A stretch of DNA of 64,000 nucleotides from CALBZH01 sp964538515 (lineage in GTDB: Bacteria; Desulfobacterota; Syntrophobacteria; Syntrophobacterales; Syntrophobacteraceae). Positions 1-8,070 of the stretch are shown one piece after another. The position numbers and the translations under genes are program-made. Below the pieces are notes generated by a model, which saw only the letters and a list, made by a program, of their open reading frames with translations, was not told the DNA's origin and did not search any database. The stretch lies in the NCBI GenBank assembly GCA_964538515.1, contig CAZIEW010000002.1, positions 1 through 64,000 of the forward strand, given 5' to 3'. Within the stretch, counting starts at the first letter, position 1. Every line of letters starts with the position of its first letter.

Positions 1-1227
1 GATCACTTCCCAGTCGCGCATGGAGCCGCCGGGTTGGACGACAGCGGTGATTCCCTGGCGGAGACCCACATCAACGCCATCGCGGAAGGGGAAGAAAGCA
101 TCCGAGACCATTGCGGCGCCGATCAGGCCAGCCTTGGCCTCGCCGGTTTCATGGTCGATGGCGTCTTTCTCTTCGCGCGGACGCTGTCCTTTCTCGATCG
201 CAAGCTCAAGGTCTTTATAAGGAATGCCGTAGCGGTCGAAGCACAGGGCATCGGCGTATTTCTGGTAGGCTTTGAAGACCGCGATCTCCGCGACTCCAAC
301 ACGATCCTGCTCCCCCGTGCCGATTCCCACCGTGCACTCGTCTTTGACGTAAAGAACCGAGTTGGACGTCACTCCCTGCTCGATGAACCACCCGAAAAGC
401 AGATCGTTCATCTCCCGCTCGGTCGGGGCGCGTTGAATCCGGTAGGTTTTGCCATCATGGGAGGTCTCGGCCAGAGTCAGGTCCTTGGCCTCAAGGACCT
501 TGTTCAGCGGGGACTGCTGCACGATGAGGCCGCCGTCCATCAGGGATTTGAAATCAACGAATCGTCGCTGAACATAGTCGCGGAGGCGGTCGATACGGGC
601 CACCTGGATGATGCGAAGATTCGGCCGGCTCTTGAGCGCTTCGAGCGCTCCTTCCTCGTAATCCGGGGCGGCAACCACTTCGAGATAATTCTGCGAGACC
701 ATCGCCGCCGTCTCTTTGTCCAGGGGCCGGTTCACAACCAGACACCCCCCGAATGCGGCAATCCGGTCGGCCCGGTTGGCACGATAATAAGCCTCGGAAA
801 GCGACTTCCCCAAAGCAGCCCCGCACGGGTTGTTGTGCTTCAGGATGACCGCCGCGGGCTTGTGCATCATAAATTTTAAAATATTGAGGCCGTTATCCAG
901 GTCCGTCAGATTCGTCTTGCCGGGATGCTTGCCTTCCTGGAGCATGTCCTCTTCCCGGATTGCACTCACGAGCCCATTGCCGGGATCGATGAACCGACAG
1001 TCGCCAAGCGACAGGTGCCCTCCCACCAACTCGAACAGCGCCGCTTCCTGCCCGGGATTCTCACCATACCGGAGCCCTTTTTCGATGAGCTCGCCCGTTT
1101 TCGAATCCGGAAACTTCCAGGCTCTCTTGCGATACTGGAGCTCCTGGTCCCCGAAACGAAGGGTGAGGGAGTCGGGGAAATGGTCTTCCATCACCGTCCG
1201 ATACATCTTCTTTAAATCATCTGCCAT
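1..1227 (-). CDS. purH: Stand-alone AICAR formyltransferase (PurH C-terminal type), 3' end cut by window
   Basis: Transfers a formyl group from 10-formyl-THF to AICAR, the penultimate step of IMP synthesis in the cytosol. The frame is open from the ATG at 1227 to the window edge (409 codons). It carries family motifs LRYGENP (residues about 52-58), KHNNPCG (about 130-136) and, near the cut end, QPGGSMRDWEVI, which matches the last part of PurH. The N-terminal IMP cyclohydrolase domain (about 200 residues) of ordinary bifunctional PurH is absent: the protein starts only about 50 residues before LRYGENP, and a good GAGGAGG ribosome site precedes the ATG. It is therefore a monofunctional transformylase, and the cyclohydrolase should be encoded elsewhere. 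Only a few dozen C-terminal residues should be missing. Confidence 0.9.
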   Translation of the reverse strand, partial: MADDLKKMYRTVMEDHFPDSLTLRFGDQELQYRKRAWKFPDSKTGELIEKGLRYGENPGQEAALFELVGGHLSLGDCRFIDPGNGLVSAIREEDMLQEGKHPGKTNLTDLDNGLNILKFMMHKPAAVILKHNNPCGAALGKSLSEAYYRANRADRIAAFGGCLVVNRPLDKETAAMVSQNYLEVVAAPDYEEGALEALKSRPNLRIIQVARIDRLRDYVQRRFVDFKSLMDGGLIVQQSPLNKVLEAKDLTLAETSHDGKTYRIQRAPTEREMNDLLFGWFIEQGVTSNSVLYVKDECTVGIGTGEQDRVGVAEIAVFKAYQKYADALCFDRYGIPYKDLELAIEKGQRPREEKDAIDHETGEAKAGLIGAAMVSDAFFPFRDGVDVGLRQGITAVVQPGGSMRDWEVI

Positions 1228-1249
1228 GGAGCCGCCTCCTCGCTCATTC

Positions 1250-1290
1250 AAAAGAAAAGGAGGAGCCAGGCAGCTCCCAGGCGGCCTGGC
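1250..1290 (-). terminator. Rho-independent terminator of the FadL-type gene
   Basis: Read on the minus strand, arms 1284-1290 and 1265-1271 (GCCAGGC/GCCTGGC, extendable with one mismatch) form a hairpin followed by a T-rich tail, TCCTCCTTTTCTTTT. It lies just after the stop of the porin gene and before the purH-type start, so the two minus-strand genes are probably separate transcripts. Confidence 0.6.
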
Positions 1291-1319
1291 CCCCCAAAAC
1301 GGTCAATTCAACAAAGCGA

Positions 1320-2606
1320 CTAGAACTTGCGGGTGACACTGAGCCCAAACAAGTGGGCATCCCCGTCCCGAAACTTGGAATCGAGGACGCCGTCCGTCCG
1401 TTGCCTGGCATCGACGTCCCGGTCGGTGATCAGCAGGTACATATAGGAGAGGTCGAGATTCCAGGGACCCCAGTGAAGTCCTGGACCGAAGGCGAAAAGA
1501 TGCCGGTCGTTGGCAGGAACCAGATAGTCGGCGTGCTTGTCGGGAATGGGCTCCATATCGTATTCGTAGCCGGTCCTGAGATCCAGCCAGTTGCAAACCT
1601 TGTACTCGACTCCGCCGTGGATGCGCCAAACGTCGGTCCAATTCTTCTCGCGGGTTGCAGAATCCACTCCCGGAGCAATGGCATTCTTGTAGTGGATCGT
1701 CAGCTCGTCGAAAGTGCTCCAATTCGTCCAAAACGCACCCAGCTCGATGCTCCAAACCTTACTCGGATAGAATGTGACCCCCAGGAACAGCTCATCGGGA
1801 AGAACGATGGACCCCGTCGCGTCCGTGTCCTTGAAGAATGGTGTCCTCTTCAGCGCTGCCGGCCGAGCGAAATCCGCCCGACCTTCAACCGTCTGTTTCA
1901 TCCGACTGCGGTAGGAAGCCCCGAAAGCCAGCCAATCCAATGGCTGATAACGGACGGCAACGTTCCCACCGAACCCCCAGGAATCACCTTTGAGCTGCTG
2001 GTCAACGTTGAAGAAGTTGCGCGGGTTATTGCCCGTCCGGATCGGATCGATCTTGTTGCGCAGATCCAGATTGAACCACATGGCATTGAAGCCTGCCGCA
2101 ACCGACCACTCGTCGTTGATCTTCCACGCGATGTTGGGATTCACATTCAGAGTCTCAATGATGACCCTGTAGCTGTTGAAGCGCCCGGGCCAGTCCCCGT
2201 CGAATTCAGTTCCCAGACCGAAAGGAGAGAACATGCCGAAGCCAAACCACAGATGGTTGTTGATTTGATACGTGGCGTAGAGATGGGGAGGAACCCAGAT
2301 GTGGTCGTCAGTTGAGGTGCTTACATCCCCAATGCCCGGGACATGCGTCGTGACGGTCGTCCCCGGCGCAATAAGAATGGCTCCTCCCATCACCTGGAAT
2401 CCGGGGAGCTGGGTGATCCCAGCTGGGTTGAAAAAGATGGCCGACGGGTCATCCGCGCGTCCGACCATGGCCGATCCCAAGGAGTTGGCACGGGCCCCTG
2501 TCTCGTACAAGGCAAACCCAGCCCCCAGAACCCCTTGAGGATAAGCCAGCATACACGCCAAACCAAACAACACCACGCATGATAAACCTTTCACGCCCCT
2601 TTTCAT
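1320..2606 (-). CDS. OmpP1/FadL/TodX-family outer-membrane transporter
   Basis: Predicted outer-membrane beta-barrel for uptake of long-chain fatty acids or other hydrophobic compounds. The 428-residue protein has a cleavable signal peptide (basic MKRGVKG start, hydrophobic core, cleavage near VLGA). It is followed by the FadL N-terminal signature GFALYETGARANSLGSAMVG, whose first residues form the N-terminal hatch, then ADDPSAIFFNPAGIT. The C-terminus ends in aromatic Phe (VTRKF), as expected for BAM recognition. Length fits the family. The ribosome site is a run of nine G just before ATGTTTTATG, a possible slippage tract. The substrate cannot be told from sequence; in a syntrophic or sulfate-reducing lineage, fatty acids or hydrocarbons are plausible. 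It diverges from the MetE/UroD-like gene. Confidence 0.88.
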   Translation of the reverse strand: MKRGVKGLSCVVLFGLACMLAYPQGVLGAGFALYETGARANSLGSAMVGRADDPSAIFFNPAGITQLPGFQVMGGAILIAPGTTVTTHVPGIGDVSTSTDDHIWVPPHLYATYQINNHLWFGFGMFSPFGLGTEFDGDWPGRFNSYRVIIETLNVNPNIAWKINDEWSVAAGFNAMWFNLDLRNKIDPIRTGNNPRNFFNVDQQLKGDSWGFGGNVAVRYQPLDWLAFGASYRSRMKQTVEGRADFARPAALKRTPFFKDTDATGSIVLPDELFLGVTFYPSKVWSIELGAFWTNWSTFDELTIHYKNAIAPGVDSATREKNWTDVWRIHGGVEYKVCNWLDLRTGYEYDMEPIPDKHADYLVPANDRHLFAFGPGLHWGPWNLDLSYMYLLITDRDVDARQRTDGVLDSKFRDGDAHLFGLSVTRKF

Positions 2607-2666
2607 AAAACATCCCCCCCCCTAAATTTTCCCGTATGTTTTCAAAGGACTCTACATGTCGTTTGC

Positions 2667-2697
2667 CCAATTTTTGGTTCGGTGTCAACCAATTTGG
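2667..2697. promoter_or_regulatory. Imperfect palindrome between divergent genes, possible operator
   Basis: CCAATTTTTGGTT and AACCAATTTGG face each other across CGGTGTC in the 217-bp region between the FadL-type gene (minus) and the methyltransferase-like gene (plus). Position and symmetry fit a binding site for a repressor or activator, but there is no independent support. A TTGACA on the minus strand (2683-2688) overlaps it but lacks a good -10 box. Confidence 0.25.
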
Positions 2698-2823
2698 GGA
2701 GCCCGCTACAATCCTGGCCACACCTCAGCTGTTGACCCTTTCCAGGCGCCTATGATAGGGGGATGAAGATGCCCGTCGGGCAGGCTCAACCATACCTGAA
2801 AGCCTATTCTGAGGAGACAGCCC

Positions 2824-3903
2824 ATGGTGAACTGGCAGCCCCGAGCGGCGGGGACCCTTATCGGAAGCATGCCGCACACGGACCCGGACAGCGCGATCGA
2901 CCTTGTCCTGAAGGCAGTTCCGGAGGTTCCAGCCTGGCCACAACTGTCAAGCATCCTTGCGGAACAGATGATGGTTCAGTATCTCGAAGGGCTGCCGGGA
3001 GTCCGTTACGAAGGGGACCGTCTATCCTTTGCTGCTGAATCCGCAGATTTCGAAGCAGATGCTTACGCCTTTTACGAAGCCTATCTGGCCGTGTCGGAAG
3101 GAGCCCAAGACATTGCTTCTTCTCGATTCCAGATGGGAAAGGAAACGGCTCGCACCTTTCTCCGCTTTTTGGAGATGCTTCGCAATGTGGCCGGGCTGAA
3201 GGCAATCAAAGGGCAGGTTGTCGGACCATTCACGCTTCTCTCCGGTCTCAAGGACGAAAAGGAGCGACTCCTGCTCTACGACGAACGCTGGCAGGACCTT
3301 GTGATCAAGCTTGTTGCGATGAAGGCTGCATGGCAGGTCCATCACCTGAGTCAATTCGGATGTCCGGTTATCGTCTTCATGGATGAGCCTGCGCTGGCGG
3401 GCTATGGCTCCTCGGCATTTATCAGCGTGACGGGGGAGCTCATCCTCGGCATGCTCCGGGAGGTTGCCGACATGATACACTCGCGAGGCGCTCTCGCAGG
3501 CATCCACGTCTGTGCCAACACGGATTGGGGACTCGTTTTCGATTCCGGCATCGACGTCGTCAACTTCGACGCTTACAGCTACTTTGACCGGTTCGTGCTG
3601 TACCGAAAGGGTTTAGAAGCCTTTCTGTCCAAGGGTGGGATCGTCGCCTGGGGAATCGTGCCAACCAACAATCCTGAGATTCTTGAGCAAGAAACCGCGG
3701 ACGGTCTTGCCCAGCGCTGGTTGAGCTCCGTCCAGACCCTCGTCGGAGAGCACCTGCCGCTTTCCCGACTGCTGACCCAGTCCCTGTTTACTCCCAGCTG
3801 CGGCTGCGGCAGCCTGCCTCAGCGCGCGGCGGAGCGCGTTCTGACTCTCACCCGGGAGCTGAGCCACATCATGCGGCGTCGACTCGAGCAATGTCAGGTC
3901 TGA
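2824..3903 (+). CDS. MetE/UroD-superfamily methyltransferase-like protein
   Basis: A 359-residue TIM-barrel protein of the uroporphyrinogen decarboxylase / cobalamin-independent methionine synthase superfamily. The putative zinc site of the MetE catalytic half is visible: HVC at residues 228-230 and a C-terminal SCGCGS with Cys326 and Cys328. FMDEPAL (about 185-191) matches the DEP strand of this superfamily. It is half the length of full MetE and lacks its N-terminal half, so it resembles stand-alone core-MetE or corrinoid-dependent methyltransferases that move methyl groups to a thiol. The second Zn ligand after HVC, Glu in MetE, is not obvious here. Neighbours give no substrate hint. Start ATG 2824 keeps the conserved GTLIGSMPHTD at residues 10-20; a terminator hairpin follows at 3941. 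Confidence 0.75.
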   Translation: MVNWQPRAAGTLIGSMPHTDPDSAIDLVLKAVPEVPAWPQLSSILAEQMMVQYLEGLPGVRYEGDRLSFAAESADFEADAYAFYEAYLAVSEGAQDIASSRFQMGKETARTFLRFLEMLRNVAGLKAIKGQVVGPFTLLSGLKDEKERLLLYDERWQDLVIKLVAMKAAWQVHHLSQFGCPVIVFMDEPALAGYGSSAFISVTGELILGMLREVADMIHSRGALAGIHVCANTDWGLVFDSGIDVVNFDAYSYFDRFVLYRKGLEAFLSKGGIVAWGIVPTNNPEILEQETADGLAQRWLSSVQTLVGEHLPLSRLLTQSLFTPSCGCGSLPQRAAERVLTLTRELSHIMRRRLEQCQV

Positions 3904-3940
3904 CGCCGGCCGGATTCGAGGGAATCTTGATTTGCAGATG

Positions 3941-3975
3941 ACAGGAGCACCCGGCTGGGAGCTCCTGTTATTTTG
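3941..3975 (+). terminator. Rho-independent terminator after the methyltransferase-like gene
   Basis: Perfect 8-bp arms ACAGGAGC (3941-3948) and GCTCCTGT (3961-3968) with a 12-nt loop, followed by TATTTTG. It lies 38 bases after the stop codon. Confidence 0.65.
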
Positions 3976-4092
3976 CCTCCCATCAGCGTCATCCCGCATG
4001 AAATCTCTAATCTCCTGTTGACTTCCGTGCGATGTTTATTTACGGTAGCGATGCTTCCGAACCGCCCGCTTTGCACGCGGTTCAATACCCTC

Positions 4093-4108
4093 AATGGTTT
4101 TAACCATT
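4093..4108. promoter_or_regulatory. Inverted repeat upstream of AbrB-like gene, possible operator
   Basis: AATGGTT-TT-AACCATT is a 7-bp inverted repeat with a 2-bp centre, located about 250 bp before the regulator gene at 4352. AbrB-family regulators often bind their own upstream DNA, but this particular link is a guess. Confidence 0.25.
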
Positions 4109-4351
4109 CCAGGCTGTGCCCCCATTAGTACGTGACGCAGCGAGGATTCATTATCGCATCCTACCGGCAAGGGTGAAGTGCAGCCGCTTTCTAGCTTGCA
4201 TCTCACCGTCCGGATGTCTGCCGTTAAGCCGGTTTGCGGTGGGTCATTCCGCCGGAACGGGACGTGCGCATGGGACGGACTGATACGTTCAACGAGCAGG
4301 TTCGCCTTCTTTCAAGGCGGGCCCCTTCCTCAGGAGATCTTAGGAGAGACA

Positions 4352-4774
4352 ATGCAGGTCGAGTACAAGAACATTGACGCCAAGCTCGTCGTGAATGAAA
4401 TCCGCAACGGGCGCTCGCTGGAGTCCGTGCAGAAGCTCTTTGGAATTCGCTTCAAGAGTGAGGTCCAGGACCTTTACATGCGGGGTCTGATGGAGCTTGG
4501 AGAAATCCCCCAGGTCGGCTTTTCGAGGCAGGATCTCAGACCTAACGCCACGGCCGAGCGCCCAGTTGTGATACGAAGGGAGAAGCAGCAGCCCAAACCG
4601 CCAGTCATGCTCATCAAGACCAACAGTTTCAGGACCATCGGTCAAAGCGGCAGCATCACCCTGAACAAGGTTCTCCTCATTGAGCAGCTTGGGTTTGAGG
4701 TTGGAGACTCGTTCGAAATCTTCAGAGAAGACGACCGGATTATCCTCAAAAAAGGCGCCACACCACTCCAGTGA
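4352..4774 (+). CDS. AbrB/SpoVT-like swapped-hairpin DNA-binding protein
   Basis: A 140-residue cytosolic protein. The N-terminal part (1-60) is helical, with EIRNGRSLESVQKLFGI resembling a helix-turn-helix-like segment. The C-terminal 50 residues have the beta-rich AbrB layout: KTNSFRTIGQSGSITLNK, then LGFEVGDSFEIFREDDRIILKK, matching the usual hydrophobic/GD.../R.../L pattern. It is therefore probably a transcription regulator or antitoxin-like DNA-binding protein, though no toxin gene lies beside it. The ATG at 4352 is preceded by TTAGGAGAG, a good ribosome site, and is preferred over the in-frame upstream ATG at 4178. The next gene is convergent. Confidence 0.65.
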   Translation: MQVEYKNIDAKLVVNEIRNGRSLESVQKLFGIRFKSEVQDLYMRGLMELGEIPQVGFSRQDLRPNATAERPVVIRREKQQPKPPVMLIKTNSFRTIGQSGSITLNKVLLIEQLGFEVGDSFEIFREDDRIILKKGATPLQ

Positions 4775-4842
4775 TCCTCCTTGCGACCTGTGACTTGACT
4801 TGCCCGTTCTCCCACGAGATGGCGTTTTGGGGCGATCCCGTC

Positions 4843-5490
4843 TTAAAACTGCCGCCGGAGGTTGTTCAACACGTGCAAGAACCGCCAAATGGCGGTCAAA
4901 TTGGTTCCGATCGCCAACGTGAGCAGCACGGTCACCAGAACGATATCTTGGATCCAGTGGCCGCTGGGAGCCCCGATCCACCGATTGACGAAAGGATTGA
5001 ATATACCGGCCAGTCCGATCAGAATAATCCGCTCTCCCCTCTGAAAAACCCCGACCATGCAACGTTCACCCAAGCCTTCGGCACGGGCTCGCGTATAGCT
5101 CACCATGAGTGAGCCGAACAAAATGAGCAGGAAGGTCAGAGAAAAATAAGGGGAAGTCGTCCCCTGTCGATAAAAATAGCACCAGATCCCGAGATAGATG
5201 AGCAACTCCGTGTAACGGTCCAGCACGGAATCGAGGAACGCTCCGAATTTTTTGCTCTGGCCCGTGGCCCTGGCCAGGCTACCGTCGAGTGTGTCCAATA
5301 GCCCGGTCAGCAGCGTGAAGATTCCTCCCAACAGAGGATAAAACGAAAAGCTCACTCCCGCCAGCAGACTGCAGAAGAGCCCCAGCAGGGAAATGTGATC
5401 CGGCTTCAGGCCAACTCGAGTCAGACGGGGTACCAGAGCTCTCTCGAGTATCCGATAGTAGTGCAGTTCGATCGTTGTCCCTTTGAGCAT
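4843..5490 (-). CDS. CDP-alcohol phosphatidyltransferase family membrane protein
   Basis: An integral membrane enzyme that transfers a phosphatidyl group from CDP-diacylglycerol to an alcohol. The signature DG-x2-AR-x8-G-x3-D-x3-D is complete in DGSLARATGQSKKFGAFLD followed by SVLD. About six hydrophobic segments surround it, and the 215-residue length fits PgsA or inositol-phosphate/phosphatidate synthases. The acceptor (glycerol-3-phosphate, inositol phosphate or other) cannot be read from the motif. I use the ATG at 5490 (MLKGTTIELHYYRI), preceded by AGAGAGGTCAGG; a TTG 18 codons upstream is less likely. It lies downstream of moeA on the same strand with an 88-bp gap, so co-transcription with the Mo-cofactor genes is possible but functionally unexplained. 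Confidence 0.8.
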   Translation of the reverse strand: MLKGTTIELHYYRILERALVPRLTRVGLKPDHISLLGLFCSLLAGVSFSFYPLLGGIFTLLTGLLDTLDGSLARATGQSKKFGAFLDSVLDRYTELLIYLGIWCYFYRQGTTSPYFSLTFLLILFGSLMVSYTRARAEGLGERCMVGVFQRGERIILIGLAGIFNPFVNRWIGAPSGHWIQDIVLVTVLLTLAIGTNLTAIWRFLHVLNNLRRQF

Positions 5491-5578
5491 CCTGACCTCT
5501 CTATCCGTAAGCTGACCACCAGGTATCAGGCTCCGGGCTCGCAAATGACGCTGGCTCTACTGATCTGGTCATTTCTGT

Positions 5579-6823
5579 TCACTTTACCACCGAGAACAAA
5601 GGCGAAGCAAGCAAGGGGAAATCGTGAAGCCGAGCCAGAACCCATTCACCGGCTTTCGCCTCCGTTCTCCCTGCCTCCATAAGGGCATAGGCCGGCTCAG
5701 TCTTCAGCCCTGAAAACCGGGATCCCTTCCGGCTCGATGATGGACAGAAACGCACCTCGCCCTCCGTGAGATCAAGTGTCCCCCGGATGGCCTTGAAGCC
5801 GTCCGTTCTGTTTTTCGCCAGGCCGGTGAGCCTGGCCTTAACGCTGAACGGCTCCACTTCCCTCACCCCTTGCATGCTCCTGATCATGGGTGAGACAATT
5901 TCGCTGCAAACCACCTGGGCTCCCCATGGACTCCCAGGAAGACCACAAAAGAGCGTTCCATTCTTCCCGACACCCATTGCCGAGCGTCTACCGGGTGATA
6001 GATTCAGCTCCGAAAACAGGGGGCGAATCCCGAGCATCTCCCACGCCTTGAGGATGAAGTCCCGATCTCCCTGGCCCATTCCCCCCGTGCTGATCACAAG
6101 ATCCGCGTCTGCCTCGGTCAGTTTGGCCGTGATCAGGGCGGGCTCATCCCTCACCGTCCCCAAGTGGAACGGCTGCGCCCCCTGTTGGCAGATCGACCAT
6201 GCCAGGAGATAGCGGGTGTTGCCGGGCATGAACATCCCCCCCAGGGGCTCCCCAAGCTCCTGGACCTCGTCGCCAGTCGATAGAATGGCGACCTTCGGCC
6301 TCCGGACAACCGACACTTCGCACAAACCGAGGCCCATCGCGAGCGCCATGAGGGTTGGGGTCAAGACGTCACCGGCGTCCAAGACTTTTTCGCCCCGGCG
6401 AGCATCCGTGCCTGGAAGAAAGACGCCGTCCCCTGCGGAGCAGGGCTCAGAAACCTCCAGCCCCCCCGGGCCGAGCTTCACCCATTCCTGAGCCAAAACG
6501 GCATCGCCCCCCTCGGGGAGAAGGCCCCCCGTCATGATACGCACGCACTCGCCTCGCCGGACCTCCACATCCGCATCGTGTCCGGCGACGATCGAGAGAC
6601 TGCGTACCTTCAGAGTCACAGGGCTCCCGGGGCTCGCTCCGGCGAGGTCCCCACTGCGCACGGCATATCCGTCGAATCGGGAACGAGGCACTGCCGGAAC
6701 ATCCCGTTCGGCTTGTATCCCCGCAGCCAAAACCCTCCCCATGGCCCTATTGAGCAGGACCCGCTCCGACTCCAGAGTGCGGCAATGACCAAGCGCCAGT
6801 TGTCGGGCGTCATCTAGATGCAT
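5579..6823 (-). CDS. moeA: Molybdopterin molybdenumtransferase
   Basis: Inserts molybdate (or tungstate) into adenylated molybdopterin, completing Mo cofactor. The 414 residues follow the MoeA order. The N-terminal domain carries the FDGYAV motif (PAVPRSRFDGYAVRSGD). A beta-barrel insertion follows (VRIMTGGLLPEGGDAVLAQE). The MogA-like domain has ILSTGDEVQELGEP and later DLVISTGGMGQGDRDF, and a C-terminal beta domain ends the protein. It overlaps mobA by 10 bp and mobA overlaps mobB, so the three form one translationally coupled operon for Mo-enzyme maturation, matching the TorD-like chaperone gene elsewhere in the window. The PGNTRYLLAWSICQQGA segment is typical of the family. Confidence 0.93.
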   Translation of the reverse strand: MHLDDARQLALGHCRTLESERVLLNRAMGRVLAAGIQAERDVPAVPRSRFDGYAVRSGDLAGASPGSPVTLKVRSLSIVAGHDADVEVRRGECVRIMTGGLLPEGGDAVLAQEWVKLGPGGLEVSEPCSAGDGVFLPGTDARRGEKVLDAGDVLTPTLMALAMGLGLCEVSVVRRPKVAILSTGDEVQELGEPLGGMFMPGNTRYLLAWSICQQGAQPFHLGTVRDEPALITAKLTEADADLVISTGGMGQGDRDFILKAWEMLGIRPLFSELNLSPGRRSAMGVGKNGTLFCGLPGSPWGAQVVCSEIVSPMIRSMQGVREVEPFSVKARLTGLAKNRTDGFKAIRGTLDLTEGEVRFCPSSSRKGSRFSGLKTEPAYALMEAGRTEAKAGEWVLARLHDFPLLASPLFSVVK

Positions 6824-7404
6824 GAGAGGTCACGCATATCATCCTGCGTATTCACATTTCGAAAGCTGAGCCCCTGAGGGTCGAAGGACCGCCAGATCGT
6901 TTCGGGAACCGTGTTGACCTTCACCCGGTCGTAAAAGGCGATGACTTGTCTTCTCCCGCTCTCGATCACTCTTAAGACGGCCGGAATACAGCTGCGCCGA
7001 TAGAGAGCGCTAAGCGGCTCGTAGCGGTCCCCGGTGAGTGGCACGACCACATCGAAACCCTCCGTGCGGTCCAGAAGAGCCTCAAGAAGCTCCGGAGCCA
7101 GGAAAGGCATGTCCGTTGCGCGCACGAGCACCCATTCATGCGGACTGAAGAAAAGTGCCGTATGGATCCCTCCAAGCGGACCCTGCTGAGGCCGGAGGTC
7201 CAGCAACAGATGAGCCTTCACCCCGAAGTACGGCGTCAAGTCATTGGCGATCACGAGCAACGGATCACAGCGTGAGCGCAGGGACTGCAGCGCACGGTCG
7301 ATCATCCGCTCACCGCGAAAAGGCTCGATGGCTTTGTTTCGTCCATAGCGAAGACTCTGGCCGCCCGCCAGAATCGCTCCCGTAAGCACGCTACTCGTCT
7401 CCAA
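6814..7404 (-). CDS. mobA: Molybdenum cofactor guanylyltransferase
   Basis: Adds GMP from GTP to Mo-molybdopterin, making the MGD used by formate dehydrogenases and other DMSO-reductase-family enzymes. The 196-residue nucleotidyltransferase starts with GAILAGGQSLRYGRNKA (residues 9-25), the family's nucleotide-binding loop. RATDMPFLAPELLE supplies the catalytic Asp of the DMPF motif. It sits between mobB (14-bp overlap upstream) and moeA (10-bp overlap downstream) on the minus strand. Family and operon context agree; presence of MobA implies bis-MGD enzymes in this organism, though none is encoded in the window. Confidence 0.9.
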   Translation of the reverse strand: METSSVLTGAILAGGQSLRYGRNKAIEPFRGERMIDRALQSLRSRCDPLLVIANDLTPYFGVKAHLLLDLRPQQGPLGGIHTALFFSPHEWVLVRATDMPFLAPELLEALLDRTEGFDVVVPLTGDRYEPLSALYRRSCIPAVLRVIESGRRQVIAFYDRVKVNTVPETIWRSFDPQGLSFRNVNTQDDMRDLSCI

Positions 7405-8047
7405 ACTGGATGCTGATGGTGAGCGATTTGGGGTCTTTCCACCCCCTTAGGCTGGAAAGCATGCCCTGCACCGTGCCGATGACGAAATCCTGAACGAACT
7501 CATTCATGGGAAGCTTCTTGCCGTCAGCGTGAATGGAAACCCGCGCCTTCTTGCGATTCTTCAGAAAGCGCGATTCAATCAGATCCGCCACCTCCCTCAG
7601 GCTCTCGAAGCCATAGACCGGCACATCCGTCTCAAACGGATCATCCGTCACAAAAGCCAACAGATTGTCTCCCGCTGCGCAAATGGGGGCTGGCTCGATC
7701 GCTTGTCGGAAAATCTCGATCTTCGGAAAATGGGACCGCTTGAAGCCTTCGGCCAGGACGAGATCTTCCGTCCAAAAATACCGGGTCACCACTTCTGAAA
7801 GCTCCATTTCGACGGCAGTCCCTCGAATGGTGGCCACCTGTGTCGGCGAGCTGATGGCAATGGTGGATGCGCCCGCCTGCCGGTGACGCCACGTGTCCTT
7901 TCCTTCGCGGTCCATTTCGAAGCCGTGGGCGTCGTGCTTGATTGTCCCGACCCGATATCCCCGCGAGGACAGCTCAGGAATGAGCCGCTCCAAAAAGGTG
8001 GTCTTGCCCGAATCGGATGCACCGACCAGACACACGATTGGTATCAT
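7391..8047 (-). CDS. mobB: MobB-type GTP-binding accessory protein
   Basis: P-loop GTPase thought to assist MobA in guanine-dinucleotide cofactor assembly. Walker A is GASDSGKTT at residues 9-17. VGTIKHDAHGFEMDREGKDT is the conserved MobB segment, followed by RHRQAGASTIAISSP and the LVLAEGFKRSHFPKIEIFR motif. A C-terminal extension of about 60 residues (KKARVSIHADGKKLPMNEFV) is larger than in short MobB proteins and is seen in some deltaproteobacterial versions. I choose the ATG at 8047, preceded by CTGGAG, over a TTG nine codons earlier. First gene of the mobB-mobA-moeA operon. Confidence 0.88.
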   Translation of the reverse strand: MIPIVCLVGASDSGKTTFLERLIPELSSRGYRVGTIKHDAHGFEMDREGKDTWRHRQAGASTIAISSPTQVATIRGTAVEMELSEVVTRYFWTEDLVLAEGFKRSHFPKIEIFRQAIEPAPICAAGDNLLAFVTDDPFETDVPVYGFESLREVADLIESRFLKNRKKARVSIHADGKKLPMNEFVQDFVIGTVQGMLSSLRGWKDPKSLTISIQFGDE

Positions 8048-8070
8048 AAGAGACTCCAGATGTTTTGACC

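Larger units (their letters stand above)
3904..4351. other. 448-bp gap: terminator, one inverted repeat, no gene seen
   Basis: The gap holds the terminator at 3941-3975 and the AATGGTT/AACCATT inverted repeat at 4093-4108. A weak promoter-like pair, TTGACT (near 4018) and TACGGT 17 bases later, is also present. The long frame that runs through 4178-4351 into the AbrB-like gene lacks family-like sequence and a ribosome site at its start, so I did not extend that gene into it. Confidence 0.4.

Noticed and set aside
2660..2688. TTGACA on the minus strand as the promoter of the FadL-type gene
   Set aside because: At 17 +/- 1 bases downstream the sequence is CAAACG, without a TA...T -10 element.
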